Translations under genes and position numbers: made by a program | From: Flavobacterium aquicola | GTDB taxonomy: Bacteria > Bacteroidota > Bacteroidia > Flavobacteriales > Flavobacteriaceae | Direction of reading: 5' to 3' | Length of the DNA stretch: 64,000 nucleotides | Assembly: GCF_003385115.1 (NCBI RefSeq) | Contig: NZ_QUNI01000005.1 | Coordinates: 336,563 to 400,562, forward strand | In this document: piece after piece, positions 1 to 9,389 of the stretch | Layout of the letters: each line of letters begins with the position of its first letter | Position numbering within the stretch: the first letter of the stretch is position 1 | Notes under the pieces: generated by a model | The model's input: the letters and a program-made list of their open reading frames with translations, nothing else | Told to the model about the DNA's origin: nothing | Database searches by the model: none

Positions 1-2
1 CT

Positions 3-650
3 TTCACAGAGCGTTATATAAATGATTCTATTTATGACGGTGTTGACAGTCTTCAGGCTGCTTTTTTTGAATACAAAGGCAAAATTATTTATGCTTTTCC
101 ATTCGAACAAAATCAAGGTTCAGGAAGCGTTGATTATTATGATGAAGACGGAAAAACACTGAAGAATTTCTTTCTTAAAACGCCAATTAAATTTAGCCAC
201 ATTACTTCTCATTTTAGTTCCAATCGTTTTCATCCTGTACAGCAAATCTGGAAAGCGCATAAAGGAACAGATTATGCGGCGCCATATGGAACACCTATCT
301 CTACAACAGCTGCAGGAACTGTAGAACAGACGGGTTACACTGCAGGAAATGGAAACTTTGTAAAAGTAAAACACAACAAAGTATACTCGACTCAATATTT
401 ACACATGTCCAGGATATTAGTAAGACGCGGACAGCATGTAACCCAAGGACAGACTATTGGTTTGGTAGGAAGTACAGGTTTGGCGACAGGACCGCATGTA
501 TGCTATCGTTTTTGGAAAAATGGAGTTCAAGTCGATGCATTACGACTGAAATTACCTAATGGAGAACCTATGAATTCGAAAAATAAGGATCGGTTTTTAA
601 AGAAAATTGAGCCTCTCAAATTTGAATTGGATAGTGTCTCTAATCTATAA
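3..650 (+). CDS. M23 (LytM-type) metallopeptidase, 3' part
   Basis: This is the C-terminal part of a protein whose start lies before the window; frame 3 is open from base 3 to the stop at 648-650. A LytM/M23 domain is visible. The first metal-binding motif is HKGTDYAAPYGTPI (encoded near 259-300), followed by LHMS (near 400) and GPHVCYRFWKNG (near 490-525). M23 enzymes cut peptide crosslinks or glycine bonds in peptidoglycan and act in the periplasm or at the cell surface. The last motif is normally HxH but reads HVC here, so a Cys replaces the second His. From memory, flavobacterial M23 proteins with GPHVCYRFWKNG occur, so this may be a lineage trait. The domain is clear, but whether it is an active peptidase is not. 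Confidence 0.85.
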   Translation, partial: FTERYINDSIYDGVDSLQAAFFEYKGKIIYAFPFEQNQGSGSVDYYDEDGKTLKNFFLKTPIKFSHITSHFSSNRFHPVQQIWKAHKGTDYAAPYGTPISTTAAGTVEQTGYTAGNGNFVKVKHNKVYSTQYLHMSRILVRRGQHVTQGQTIGLVGSTGLATGPHVCYRFWKNGVQVDALRLKLPNGEPMNSKNKDRFLKKIEPLKFELDSVSNL

Positions 651-802
651 TTGAATAAATATTTTGGTTTGCTTTGATTATCGTTGAAATAATATGATTA
701 AACTCAAATTTAGACTTATTTAAACTAAGTTAATTTATCATATTCTTTAATATTTTATTGTTATATAATTGCCTGATTTTAGTCCATTCAAACTTTATTC
801 AG

Positions 803-810
803 TAAATTTG
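803..810 (+). promoter_or_regulatory. Bacteroidota -7 element for pgi
   Basis: TAAATTTG matches the TANNTTTG -7 consensus of Bacteroidota sigma-ABfr. It lies 24 bases before ATG 835. No clear TTTG -33 element is seen at the ideal spacing. Confidence 0.6.
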
Positions 811-834
811 CACAACATAAAAACAAAGAACAAA

Positions 835-2478
835 ATGGCTTTAAATACAATAAACCCAACCGAAACTTCTGCTTGGAAAAAACTTCAGGCACACTATACT
901 GAAATACAAAAGGCTTCAATGACAGCAATGTTTCAAGCTGACTCATCAAGAACCGAAAAGTTTCATTTGAAATGGAATGATTTTTTAGTTGATTACTCTA
1001 AAAACAGAATAAGCCAGGAAACAATTGATTTGCTGCTTGAATTAGCAGATGAAACAGGTTTAAAAAGTGCTATTGCTGATTATTTTGGCGGAGCAATCAT
1101 TAATCAAACTGAAGGCAGAGCTGTTTTACATACTGCTTTGAGAGCTCCAGCATCTGCTGTAATTAATGTAGATGGTGTGAATGTGATGCCGGAAGTATAT
1201 GAAGTGAAGAATAAGGTAAAATTGTTTACTAACGAAGTTACTTCAGGACAAAGAACTGGTTATACAGGAAAAGCATTTACTGATGTTGTTAATATAGGTA
1301 TTGGAGGTTCTGATTTGGGACCAGTTATGGCTGTTGAAGCTTTGCAATACTATAAAAATCATTTAAACGTACATTTTGCATCCAATGTTGATGGAGACCA
1401 CGTTAATGAAATCATCAAAAAGTTAAATCCTGAAACTACCTTATTTGTAATTGTTTCGAAAACTTTTACAACTCAGGAGACATTAACTAATTCTGAAACT
1501 ATCAAAGCTTGGTTTTTAAAATCAGCGAAGCAGGAAGATGTTGCTAAGCACTTTGTGGCAGTTTCAACTAATATTCAAAAAGTAACTGAATTCGGAATCA
1601 ATCCAGAAAACGTATTCCCGATGTGGGATTGGGTTGGAGGACGTTTCTCTTTATGGAGTGCAGTAGGTCTTTCAATAAGTCTAGCAGTTGGTTTTGACAA
1701 TTTTAATGATTTGTTAGCTGGAGCTAATGAAATGGACGAGCATTTCAAAACAGCTGATTTTGACAAAAATATACCAGTAACAATAGCATTACTTAGCGTT
1801 TGGTATAATAATTTCTTTGGTGCCGAAAGTGAAGCCTTAATTCCTTATACACAATATTTACAGAAACTGGCTCCTTATTTACAGCAGGGAACTATGGAAA
1901 GTAATGGTAAAAGTGTAGGCCGTGACGGGAAGCCTGTAAATTATGAAACAGGAACTATCATTTGGGGAGAGCCGGGTACAAATGCACAGCATGCTTTTTT
2001 TCAGTTAATTCACCAAGGAACTAAATTGATTCCAACTGATTTTATTGGATTTGTAAAACCATTATATGGAGATGACAATCATCATGACAAATTAATGTCA
2101 AACTTTTTTGCGCAGACAGAAGCTTTGATGAACGGAAAATCTTCAGAAGCGGTGCAGGCAGAATTTGATAAGCAAGGATTAAGCGCCGAAAAAGCAAGTG
2201 CTCTTTTACCGTTCAAAGTATTTGCAGGAAATAAACCAACGAATACAATTTTGATTCAGAAGCTGACTCCGAAATCTTTAGGTTCGCTGATTGCAATGTA
2301 TGAACACAAAATTTTCGTGCAGGGTTTTATATGGAATATTTTTAGTTTTGACCAATGGGGAGTTGAACTTGGGAAGCAGTTAGCCAATTCAATATTGGAC
2401 GAAATTAATTCTAAGGAAGTTAAAAATCATGATAGTTCTACTAAATTTTTATTGAATCATTTTCTAGAAAACAAATAA
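835..2478 (+). CDS. pgi: Glucose-6-phosphate isomerase
   Basis: The product interconverts glucose 6-phosphate and fructose 6-phosphate in cytoplasmic glycolysis and gluconeogenesis. It is 547 residues long, the usual size for the long bacterial Pgi. Family signatures are visible: [15 protein letters not shown], the SKTFTTQET phosphate-binding loop, and [32 protein letters not shown] and the C-terminal [25 protein letters not shown] regions are also present. The frame is open upstream to a TTG at 769, but ATG 835 (MALNTINP) gives the family-like N terminus and sits 24 bases after a TAAATTTG promoter element. A hairpin terminator follows, so the gene is probably monocistronic. Confidence 0.97.
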   Translation: MALNTINPTETSAWKKLQAHYTEIQKASMTAMFQADSSRTEKFHLKWNDFLVDYSKNRISQETIDLLLELADETGLKSAIADYFGGAIINQTEGRAVLHTALRAPASAVINVDGVNVMPEVYEVKNKVKLFTNEVTSGQRTGYTGKAFTDVVNIGIGGSDLGPVMAVEALQYYKNHLNVHFASNVDGDHVNEIIKKLNPETTLFVIVSKTFTTQETLTNSETIKAWFLKSAKQEDVAKHFVAVSTNIQKVTEFGINPENVFPMWDWVGGRFSLWSAVGLSISLAVGFDNFNDLLAGANEMDEHFKTADFDKNIPVTIALLSVWYNNFFGAESEALIPYTQYLQKLAPYLQQGTMESNGKSVGRDGKPVNYETGTIIWGEPGTNAQHAFFQLIHQGTKLIPTDFIGFVKPLYGDDNHHDKLMSNFFAQTEALMNGKSSEAVQAEFDKQGLSAEKASALLPFKVFAGNKPTNTILIQKLTPKSLGSLIAMYEHKIFVQGFIWNIFSFDQWGVELGKQLANSILDEINSKEVKNHDSSTKFLLNHFLENK

Positions 2479-2504
2479 ATCAATTTTTGATTTAACAAAT
2501 AATA

Positions 2505-2536
2505 AAAGCTCTGAATAACAATCAGGGCTTTTTTTT
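2505..2536 (+). terminator. Rho-independent terminator of pgi
   Basis: AAGCTCTGA and TCAGGGCTT form a 9-bp stem with one G-U pair and a 7-base loop, followed by a run of T. Confidence 0.85.
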
Positions 2537-2737
2537 GGATTAATAAAAGGTTGATTGTAAGAAAAATATATTTTTATAAAATAATCATGTGATATTAAAT
2601 TCGGATTATTTAGGGATAAAAATAACTTAATCAATAATAGATTAACAATATATTTTCAAAATAGCTTTTTTCACACAAACTATGCTTTAAAGTGTATTTT
2701 ATTAAAGTTTTCTTAACATTAGTTCGTTTAAATGTTA

Positions 2738-2745
2738 TAATTTTG
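2738..2745 (+). promoter_or_regulatory. -7 element for the TonB-dependent receptor
   Basis: TAATTTTG fits TANNTTTG and lies 24 bases before ATG 2770, the same distance as in pgi. Confidence 0.6.
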
Positions 2746-2769
2746 CCAAAAATAACTAAACTAACAAGA

Positions 2770-5559
2770 ATGAAAACAATGAAAAATTGGTTACTCTCTG
2801 GATTACTGTTTTTGGTGGTATCTACTGTATTTTCGCAAGGGAAAATTACAGGTACTATTACAGATGGACAAAGTACATTACCTGGTGCAAATGTTGCTAT
2901 TGCAGGTACATCAGCTAGTGCTTCAACAGGTTTTGATGGTAAATTTGCTATTGATTCGAATACGAACTCTGGGCAATTGATTATTTCGTATATTGGTTAT
3001 GCTAGCCAAACTGTTGATTTTACAATTTCAAACGGAACTGCTAATTTAGGAAACATCACTTTGGTATCCAATTCTAATGAATTGAGCGAAATAGTGGTTA
3101 AATCATCTGTTGTAGATATTGCAAAAGATAGAAAAACTCCAGTTGCTGTTTCGACTATCAAAGCATCTGAAATTCAAGCAAAATTAGGAACTCAGGAATT
3201 CCCTGAGATTTTAAAAAATACACCTTCAGTCTATGCTGTCAAAGGAGGGGGAGGATTTGGAGATTCAAGAATTACTATTCGTGGATTCAACCAAAATAAC
3301 ATTGCTGTTATGATAAACGGAGTTCCTGTTAATGATATGGAAAATAGTTCTGTTTATTGGAGTAACTGGGCAGGTTTGTCTGATGTTACTTCAGCGATGC
3401 AGGTGCAAAGAGGTTTAGGTTCTTCAAAATTAGCAATAGCATCTGTTGGTGGTACAGTTAATATATTGACCAAAAGCTCTGACCGACAAGAGGGTGGTTC
3501 TATTGGTTCTTCATTTGGAAATGCTAATTACCTAAAAACACAAGTATCTTATTCTACAGGTAAATTAGAAAATGGTCTTTCGGCTTCTGTTTTATATAGT
3601 CATACTCAAGGTGACGGCTACGTAGATGGAACCGAGTTTGTGGGAGATAATTATTTTATAGCATTGGGTTATACTACTAAAAATAATAAACACGATTTTC
3701 AATTTACTTTTACAGGTGCGCCACAATGGCATGATCAAAGAAACTCTAGTATTACAATCGCTCAGTATCAAAAATATGGTTCTAAAGAAGATCCAAATAC
3801 TAGATACAACTCAGATTGGGGGTATTTGAATGGTAAAGCATTCAATATGATTAGAAACTTCTACCACAAGCCGGTTGGATCTATAAACTGGGATTATAAT
3901 ATTAATGAGACTTCTAAATTATCTACTGTTGTCTACGGATCATGGGGCCGTGGTGGTGGAGCTAGAGGAGCAGGAGGAGTTAGAGGACAGACCTATACTT
4001 CAGATGTTTTTAGAACAGTTGATGGTTTGGTAGATTTTGATAAGATTCAAGCATATAACTCTGGACAAGCAACTGTTTTTGCTGATGGAGCGAATACAAC
4101 AAGAACCGAAATTAACGGTAATTATCAAAACAGTTCAAGTACTGGTAGAAGTGGTACCTCCGGTAATTATGTTTACAATACGACCTCTGGTATTTCTCAA
4201 ATTTCATCAATCAACTCTCATGATTGGTATGGAGCTGTAATTAATTTCAATAAAAAATTTACTGAAAATTTAACTTGGGATATAGGACTTGATGGAAGAA
4301 CTTACACTGGTATCCATTATCAAAATTTAAATAACCTATTGGGTGCAGATGTGTATTTTGACAATACAGATGTTAATAATCCAAATAGAGTTTTAACCAA
4401 TACTTATACAACTAAACCTTCTGGAAATCCTTTTGCAAATGCAAAAGAAGGAGATAAAATCAATTTTAACAATGATGGGAATGTAAACTGGTATGGAGCA
4501 TTTACTCAATTAGAGTATTCAAAAGATAATTTGACTGCATTTATTCAAGGTGCTGTTTCTCAACAAGGTTTCAAAAGAGTAGATTATTTTAAATATAAAA
4601 CTACTGATCCGCTTTCTTCCACAGATTATGAAAATATCCTTGGAGGCAACGTAAAAGGAGGAGTAAACTATAATATTAATGAACAGCATAATGTTTTTGT
4701 TAATGGTGGATATTATTCAAAACAGCCATTTTTTAACGCAGTATATCCTTCAAATGCTTCTATAGTCAATCCATATTTGGTAAATGAGAAAATCATGAGT
4801 GTTGAAGGTGGTTATGGTTTCCGTTCTGGAATTTTTACTGCCAATGTGAATTTATATTACACTACTTGGGATGATAGAAATTTAAGAACAAATGATCCTA
4901 ACACGGGTGCAAATCCTGGTGGATATTATGATTATACAGGTTTAGGTGAGACTCACATGGGGGTTGAGTTTGAAGGTAATGTTAAAGTTACTGATAAATT
5001 CAGAGTTAATGGAATGTTCTCTTATGGAAACTGGGAGTATAGTGGGAATGCAAATTCAACATTGTATAATAATGCCAACGAAGAATTGAGTAAAGCTCTT
5101 TTATACTTAGATAAAGTTAAAGTAGGTGATGCTGCTCAAATCACAGCTTCTTTGGGAGCTTCTTATGAGGTGTTAGAAAGAGTTACTTTTGATGCTAATT
5201 ATAATTTTAATGACAATTTATATGCTGCAATTTCTCCTGACAAATTTACGAAGGAGAATAATAAAGGATCTTTAGAACTGCCTTCTTACGGATTGTTAGA
5301 TGCTGGATTCTCTTATAAAATGCTTGTAGGTGCTAAAAAGAATAAATCAGTAAATTTTAGAATAAATGTGAATAATGTTTTAGACGAAGTTTATATTGCT
5401 GAGTCAAGATCTAACATCTTTGCAGATGATTTTATTTCAGGTACTTCAGGGCCAACTTATGCATCAGCAGGAAGAACATACGATGGAGTTGCGGATGCAA
5501 ATCAGGTTTTCTTCGGATTTGGAAGAACTTGGAACTTTAGTTTACGTTACGATTTCTAA
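2770..5559 (+). CDS. TonB-dependent outer-membrane receptor
   Basis: The product is 929 residues from ATG 2770 (MKTMKNWLLSGLLFLVV). That start gives a good signal peptide ending near VFSQG; an upstream in-frame start at 2692 would spoil it. After the signal comes a carboxypeptidase-regulatory-like beta-sandwich (about residues 25-105, GKITGTITDG...GFDGKFAI), typical of Bacteroidota receptors. A plug domain follows (about 120-235, with TIRGFNQNNIAVMINGVPVNDME), then a long beta-barrel ending in FSLRYDF with a terminal Phe. Such proteins import ligands across the outer membrane using TonB energy. No SusD-like partner lies next to it, so a glycan substrate is not indicated. The ligand is unknown; iron chelates or peptides are possible. 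It is monocistronic, with its own promoter and terminator. Confidence 0.93.
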   Translation: MKTMKNWLLSGLLFLVVSTVFSQGKITGTITDGQSTLPGANVAIAGTSASASTGFDGKFAIDSNTNSGQLIISYIGYASQTVDFTISNGTANLGNITLVSNSNELSEIVVKSSVVDIAKDRKTPVAVSTIKASEIQAKLGTQEFPEILKNTPSVYAVKGGGGFGDSRITIRGFNQNNIAVMINGVPVNDMENSSVYWSNWAGLSDVTSAMQVQRGLGSSKLAIASVGGTVNILTKSSDRQEGGSIGSSFGNANYLKTQVSYSTGKLENGLSASVLYSHTQGDGYVDGTEFVGDNYFIALGYTTKNNKHDFQFTFTGAPQWHDQRNSSITIAQYQKYGSKEDPNTRYNSDWGYLNGKAFNMIRNFYHKPVGSINWDYNINETSKLSTVVYGSWGRGGGARGAGGVRGQTYTSDVFRTVDGLVDFDKIQAYNSGQATVFADGANTTRTEINGNYQNSSSTGRSGTSGNYVYNTTSGISQISSINSHDWYGAVINFNKKFTENLTWDIGLDGRTYTGIHYQNLNNLLGADVYFDNTDVNNPNRVLTNTYTTKPSGNPFANAKEGDKINFNNDGNVNWYGAFTQLEYSKDNLTAFIQGAVSQQGFKRVDYFKYKTTDPLSSTDYENILGGNVKGGVNYNINEQHNVFVNGGYYSKQPFFNAVYPSNASIVNPYLVNEKIMSVEGGYGFRSGIFTANVNLYYTTWDDRNLRTNDPNTGANPGGYYDYTGLGETHMGVEFEGNVKVTDKFRVNGMFSYGNWEYSGNANSTLYNNANEELSKALLYLDKVKVGDAAQITASLGASYEVLERVTFDANYNFNDNLYAAISPDKFTKENNKGSLELPSYGLLDAGFSYKMLVGAKKNKSVNFRINVNNVLDEVYIAESRSNIFADDFISGTSGPTYASAGRTYDGVADANQVFFGFGRTWNFSLRYDF

Positions 5560-5586
5560 TATATTTAGAATCTAAATAAATATCAA

Positions 5587-5623
5587 AAAACGGCATTGAC
5601 TTTTAGTTAAATGCCGTTTTTTT
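5587..5623 (+). terminator. Terminator after the TonB-dependent receptor
   Basis: AAAACGGCATT (5587-5597) and AATGCCGTTTT (5610-5620) form a perfect 11-bp stem with a 12-base loop, followed by T residues. Confidence 0.9.
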
Positions 5624-5637
5624 ATGCCCTTTTTTGT

Positions 5638-5645
5638 TATATTTG
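5638..5645 (+). promoter_or_regulatory. -7 element for the 5666 membrane protein gene
   Basis: TATATTTG is an ideal TANNTTTG element, 20 bases before ATG 5666. Confidence 0.65.
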
Positions 5646-5665
5646 TTTAAATTAAAATTTTTTTT

Positions 5666-6088
5666 ATGTACAACATTCTACAAAAAGCACACTCTGGATG
5701 GGCTTATATTGCATTGTTAGTTCTTGTTATAGCGGTCGTTAATGCCATAATAGGAATGTCTTCCAAAAAAGAATTTACTCCAAAAGACAGGAAAATAGCT
5801 TTGTTTGGATTAATTGGAACACACGTTCAATTAATGTTTGGTTTAATTTTGTATTTTGTATCTCCGCTGGGATTAGCTTCTTTGGGTCAAATGTCAGATA
5901 AAGCATTGCGATTAACTTCATTAGAACATCCTTTGGTTAATATAATTGCAGTCACTCTGATTACAATTGGCTGGTCAAAGCATAAAAAAGCAACTACAAG
6001 CGAGTCAAAATTTAAAGGCTTTGCTATATTTTACGGCTTAGGATTAGTGCTTATTTTAAGCAGAATTCCATGGTCCTTGTGGTTTTAA
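5666..6088 (+). CDS. Small integral membrane protein, cytochrome b-like
   Basis: The product is 140 residues with four predicted membrane segments (about 12-32, 45-65, 85-105 and 118-138). Conserved-looking His residues sit near membrane ends: HSGWAYIALL near the start, GTHVQLMFGL and LEHPLVNIIAV. This pattern of His residues recalls small heme-binding b-type membrane proteins, but that is inference. From memory, homologues in flavobacteria have at times been labelled as ribosomal protein L27. The sequence rules that out, since it is hydrophobic throughout. It has its own promoter and terminator. Function unknown. Confidence 0.8.
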   Translation: MYNILQKAHSGWAYIALLVLVIAVVNAIIGMSSKKEFTPKDRKIALFGLIGTHVQLMFGLILYFVSPLGLASLGQMSDKALRLTSLEHPLVNIIAVTLITIGWSKHKKATTSESKFKGFAIFYGLGLVLILSRIPWSLWF

Positions 6089-6097
6089 ACCATTTAT

Positions 6098-6124
6098 AAA
6101 GTCCTGAAAAGGACTTTTTTTTTC
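6098..6124 (+). terminator. Terminator after the 5666 gene
   Basis: AAAGTCC and GGACTTT flank a six-base loop and are followed by more than eight T residues. Confidence 0.85.
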
Positions 6125-6166
6125 CAATTTTTTTTGCGCATCAAAGTTTCACCTAATAAACTCTAA

Positions 6167-6661
6167 ATGAAAAAAATAATCACACTTTTATTTTTACTTG
6201 TCAATCTTGGCATAGTAAGCAGTCAAAGTACTATTATTAACAGCAAAAAATTTTCCATTAATAAAGACACTGTAAAAAAAGCGGCTAAAGTTGCTGAAAA
6301 AGTTGTTGAACCGGTTGCTATCGCCCCAGATACTGTAATTGTTGAGACTGGAAAATTTATGTTTTTTAAAAAAGATGCCCATGCTTCCTATTACCATGAT
6401 AAATTTAATGGTAAAAAAACGGCTAGCGGAAAACGATTTGACAATAAAAAGTTAACAGCAGCACATCGAAAATTTCCTTTTGGAACCAAGCTTAGAATCA
6501 CTAATGAAGCCAATGGTAAATCAGTAATAGTAGAGGTAATTGATAGAGGGCCTTTTGCCCGTGGGAGAGAAATTGATTTAAGCAAAAAAGCTTTCATGGA
6601 TATTGCTTCCAATAAAAGCAGCGGAGCTGTAATTGTTAAAATTGAAGAATTACAAAAATAA
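6167..6661 (+). CDS. RlpA-like double-psi beta-barrel protein
   Basis: The product is 164 residues with a signal peptide (MKKIITLLFLLVNLGIVSSQ), so it is probably periplasmic or outer-membrane. After a short Lys/Val-rich linker, residues about 70-160 form a double-psi beta-barrel of the RlpA type. The motifs are ASYYHDKFNGKKTASGKRF, LTAAHRKFPFGTKLRITN and EVIDRGPFARGREIDLSK. RlpA proteins of some bacteria are lytic transglycosylases that cut glycan strands lacking peptide stems at the division septum. The Asp of DRGPF is the likely catalytic residue of that family. No SPOR domain is present. Domain assignment is firm; enzymatic activity is inferred. Confidence 0.88.
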   Translation: MKKIITLLFLLVNLGIVSSQSTIINSKKFSINKDTVKKAAKVAEKVVEPVAIAPDTVIVETGKFMFFKKDAHASYYHDKFNGKKTASGKRFDNKKLTAAHRKFPFGTKLRITNEANGKSVIVEVIDRGPFARGREIDLSKKAFMDIASNKSSGAVIVKIEELQK

Positions 6662-6687
6662 TTTTAGGCTTCAAGCATTAGCTTTAA

Positions 6688-7155
6688 TTACCAATTTTTA
6701 AAGGGATTTGTACTTAGATACGCATTGTAAAATCGTTTGTCATTAGTAACTTCTTCTCCTAACCAAATTGGTTTTTCAAAGGATTGAGTTTCATATTGCA
6801 GTTCAATTTCAGCCATAATCAAACCTTCATTGTCGCCGTAGAATTCATCTATTTCAATAATATGAAGACCAGCTTTAACCTCAAATCTAGTTTTGTCAAT
6901 TACGCCAGCTTCGCATAAAAGCAATAAACTTTCGGCTTCATCAACAGGAATTTCTTTTTCCCATTCAAAACGGGACAAACCGGATTCGCTGGATATTCCT
7001 TTTATGGTCAAAAAACCTTTGCTGCCTTTTATTCGCACACGGACTGTTCTTTCGCGAACGGAACTCAAATAACCTTGTTTTATTCTATTTTGAGTAAAAG
7101 CCTCTGTTTTAAAAGCCTCTGAAGTAACCAAAAATTTTCGTTCTATTTCAAGCAT
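6688..7155 (-). CDS. CYTH domain protein
   Basis: The product is 155 residues and starts with MLEIERKFLV, the ExExK signature of the CYTH superfamily (CyaB-type adenylate cyclase, thiamine triphosphatase). Alternating basic and acidic strands follow (RERTVRVRIKGSKGFLTIKG, RFEWEKEIP, DKTRFEV, IEIDEFYGDNEGLIMAEIEL), as expected for the triphosphate tunnel fold. Bacterial members of this size mostly hydrolyse triphosphates such as inorganic tripolyphosphate. Which substrate applies here cannot be read from the sequence. The gene converges on the RlpA-like gene. Confidence 0.9.
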   Translation of the reverse strand: MLEIERKFLVTSEAFKTEAFTQNRIKQGYLSSVRERTVRVRIKGSKGFLTIKGISSESGLSRFEWEKEIPVDEAESLLLLCEAGVIDKTRFEVKAGLHIIEIDEFYGDNEGLIMAEIELQYETQSFEKPIWLGEEVTNDKRFYNAYLSTNPFKNW

Positions 7156-7325
7156 TTTGAAGATTATTTTTTATGAGAATAAGAAAATTTATTCAGCTGT
7201 TCATAATATCTTTTTCTTTTTAAAGAAAAGGCAAATGCAAAAGAGATTTTACATCTGAGCTAGTATGTTGGTCAAAGATATTCATTTATTTTACAGTAAA
7301 GGCGTTCCCTTTTTTTAAAACGGTC

Positions 7326-7333
7326 TAAATTTG
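7326..7333 (+). promoter_or_regulatory. -7 element almost touching the dinB start
   Basis: TAAATTTG fits TANNTTTG, but its last base is only 4 bases before ATG 7338. Transcription from it would start at or next to the start codon. Confidence 0.5.
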
Positions 7334-7337
7334 CAGT

Positions 7338-8420
7338 ATGTCCGAACCGCTTCCATATAGAAAAATCATACACATCGACATGGATGCTTTCTATGCCTCG
7401 GTGGAGCAAATGGATAACCCCGAACTGCGTGGAAAGCCTATTGCGGTTGGCGGAGCCGAAAATCGGGGAGTGGTGTCGGCGGCTAGTTATGAAGCCCGAA
7501 AATTTGGAGTCCGTTCAGCGATAAGTGGTTTTTTGGCCAAAAAGAACTGTCCAGAACTCATTTTTGTCCGGCCTCGTTTTGACCGATACAAAGAAATATC
7601 CAAAAAAATCCACAAAATATTCTCTGATTATACCGATTTGATAGAGCCGCTTTCACTGGACGAAGCTTATCTGGATGTTACTAAAAACAAAAAAGGAAAT
7701 CCCAGTGCCAGTTTATTGGCACAGGAAATAAGGGAAAGAATATTTAATGAAGTCGGATTAACGGCTTCGGCGGGGATTTCGGTGAATAAATTTGTTGCCA
7801 AAATTGCGAGCGATTACAATAAACCCAACGGTCAGAAAACGGTTAGTCCAGATGAAGTCATTGCTTTTTTAGAACAATTACCAATTCAGAAATTTTATGG
7901 CGTAGGAAAAGTTACTGCCGAAAAAATGTTTCAGCTAGGAATATTTACCGGCATGGATTTGAAATTGAAGCCGATTGAATTTTTGGAAAAACATTTTGGT
8001 AAGTCGGGTAGTTTCTATTATAATGTAGTGAGGGGCATTCACAATAGTGAAGTAAAGTCAAACCGTATTACTAAATCCGTTGCTGCCGAACATACTTTTG
8101 ATGTTAATCTTTCTTCTGAAATATTCATGATCGAAAGGCTTGAAAAAATAGCGCAGGAATTGGAACGCCGTTTAAAAAAATACCAAATTTCTGGTAAAAC
8201 CATTACGCTGAAAATAAAATACAGCGATTTTACACAACAAACAAGGAGTAAATCTATGCCTTATTTTATTTCGGACAAATCACTGATTCTGGAAACCGTC
8301 AAAGAATTATTATATCAAGAGAAAATGAAAGACTCGGTACGGCTTCTTGGGATTTCTTTAAGTAACTTGAATAACGAAATCAAAAAAACAATTGTGGTGC
8401 AGCTAAAATTTGATTTCTAA
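7338..8420 (+). CDS. dinB: DNA polymerase IV (Y family)
   Basis: This is an error-prone translesion polymerase of 360 residues. Catalytic acidic motifs are visible: HIDMDAFYASVEQ near residues 12-24 and LSLDEAYLDVT near 104-114. SAASYEARKFGVRSAI is the usual fingers motif. A helix-hairpin-helix part (QKFYGVGKVTAEKMFQLGI) and a little-finger domain follow. The C terminus QLKFDF fits a beta-clamp binding peptide. A perfect -7 element 4 bases before the ATG suggests a leaderless or very short leader mRNA. No LexA box was recognised. Confidence 0.95.
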   Translation: MSEPLPYRKIIHIDMDAFYASVEQMDNPELRGKPIAVGGAENRGVVSAASYEARKFGVRSAISGFLAKKNCPELIFVRPRFDRYKEISKKIHKIFSDYTDLIEPLSLDEAYLDVTKNKKGNPSASLLAQEIRERIFNEVGLTASAGISVNKFVAKIASDYNKPNGQKTVSPDEVIAFLEQLPIQKFYGVGKVTAEKMFQLGIFTGMDLKLKPIEFLEKHFGKSGSFYYNVVRGIHNSEVKSNRITKSVAAEHTFDVNLSSEIFMIERLEKIAQELERRLKKYQISGKTITLKIKYSDFTQQTRSKSMPYFISDKSLILETVKELLYQEKMKDSVRLLGISLSNLNNEIKKTIVVQLKFDF

Positions 8421-8444
8421 CCGAGCTATAATTTTTTTTTATTG

Positions 8445-9383
8445 CTATTGTTGCTGCTGTTCGATATAACTTATCTGCTCATTTATTTCCTGGGGGATTT
8501 TTTCGAGCTGTACATCATTCATTTCTTCAAAATGACGTCCATCTTCATATCGTATAGAAACACTGACAGACAGCGTCTGTCTTGCCAATCCTTTAAAAGT
8601 ACCTTTGATTAATGTGCAGTCATAAAAATTTCGTCCAACAGATAATTTTACGTGGTTGTCCATAGTCCAGATATTATTTGTTGGATCCAATCCCAGCCAG
8701 CCTTGAATTGGAGAGTAAATTTCGACCCAGGCATGTGTGGCTCCTTCGCCTCTTAGTCCGCTTTCGTTCGGGCAGACATAACCGCTTACATATCTAGAAG
8801 GAATACCTGCAGTTCTTAAAAATTGCAGTAAGACGTGAGCAAAATCTTGGCAGACACCTTTTTTTAATTCCAGAATTTCATCAATTGTAGTTTCTATATT
8901 GGTGATTCCTTTAGTGTACGTAAAGTTGTTAAATATATATTCATTGCATAATTGTGCAACAGTTATTATTGAATTATTGGCAGCATCAAAGGATGCTAAA
9001 ACAGCATCAATATCTTGTTGTCTTGCTATTGTTTCGGGATAACTGAGTCTTAATAATGTGATGTCATTATTTTTTTCTTCTTGTAAATCTTTTGCGGTTG
9101 TAATTTCGGCTTCTGGAATTTTAAGAGAATGATTTACACGAACTGTCATCCGGGATTCGATTGTCATTTCATTATGTGCTGCCAGATTATTGAAGTTTGC
9201 TACACGATTGCCGTAATAATCCCGAAAATATTCTATTTCAGGATCGTGCGAAATTAGCAGCTGGTGATCAAGTACTTCCTGATCCTTAAAATGATGAGGA
9301 AACAAACGAATTTCGTTTATACTTTCTTTTATGGGTAAGCTGTATTGATATTTAGTGATATGTGTTATTTTAAATATTGCCAT
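8445..9383 (-). CDS. Transglutaminase-like cysteine peptidase family protein
   Basis: The product is 312 residues. The N-terminal ~90 residues match the beta-rich domain found before bacterial transglutaminase cores (ITKYQYSLPIKESINEIRLFPH). The core has the catalytic triad: Cys178 in KKGVCQDFAHVLL, His217 in GEGATHAWVEIY and Asp233 in WLGLDPTNN. There is no signal peptide, so it is cytoplasmic. It lies 6 bases from the alpha-E gene and in the same cluster as a circularly permuted ATP-grasp gene. This trio recurs in many bacteria and has been proposed to make or process a peptide-like product. The reaction is not known. Confidence 0.92.
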   Translation of the reverse strand: MAIFKITHITKYQYSLPIKESINEIRLFPHHFKDQEVLDHQLLISHDPEIEYFRDYYGNRVANFNNLAAHNEMTIESRMTVRVNHSLKIPEAEITTAKDLQEEKNNDITLLRLSYPETIARQQDIDAVLASFDAANNSIITVAQLCNEYIFNNFTYTKGITNIETTIDEILELKKGVCQDFAHVLLQFLRTAGIPSRYVSGYVCPNESGLRGEGATHAWVEIYSPIQGWLGLDPTNNIWTMDNHVKLSVGRNFYDCTLIKGTFKGLARQTLSVSVSIRYEDGRHFEEMNDVQLEKIPQEINEQISYIEQQQQ

Positions 9384-9389
9384 AAGGTG

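Noticed and set aside
120..395. 91-codon minus-strand ORF at the left edge
   Set aside because: It lies opposite the open M23 peptidase frame and encodes a Cys/Phe/Tyr-rich peptide without a recognisable pattern.
5666..6088. Ribosomal protein L27
   Set aside because: A label I recall for similar proteins; the sequence has four membrane segments and no L27 motif.
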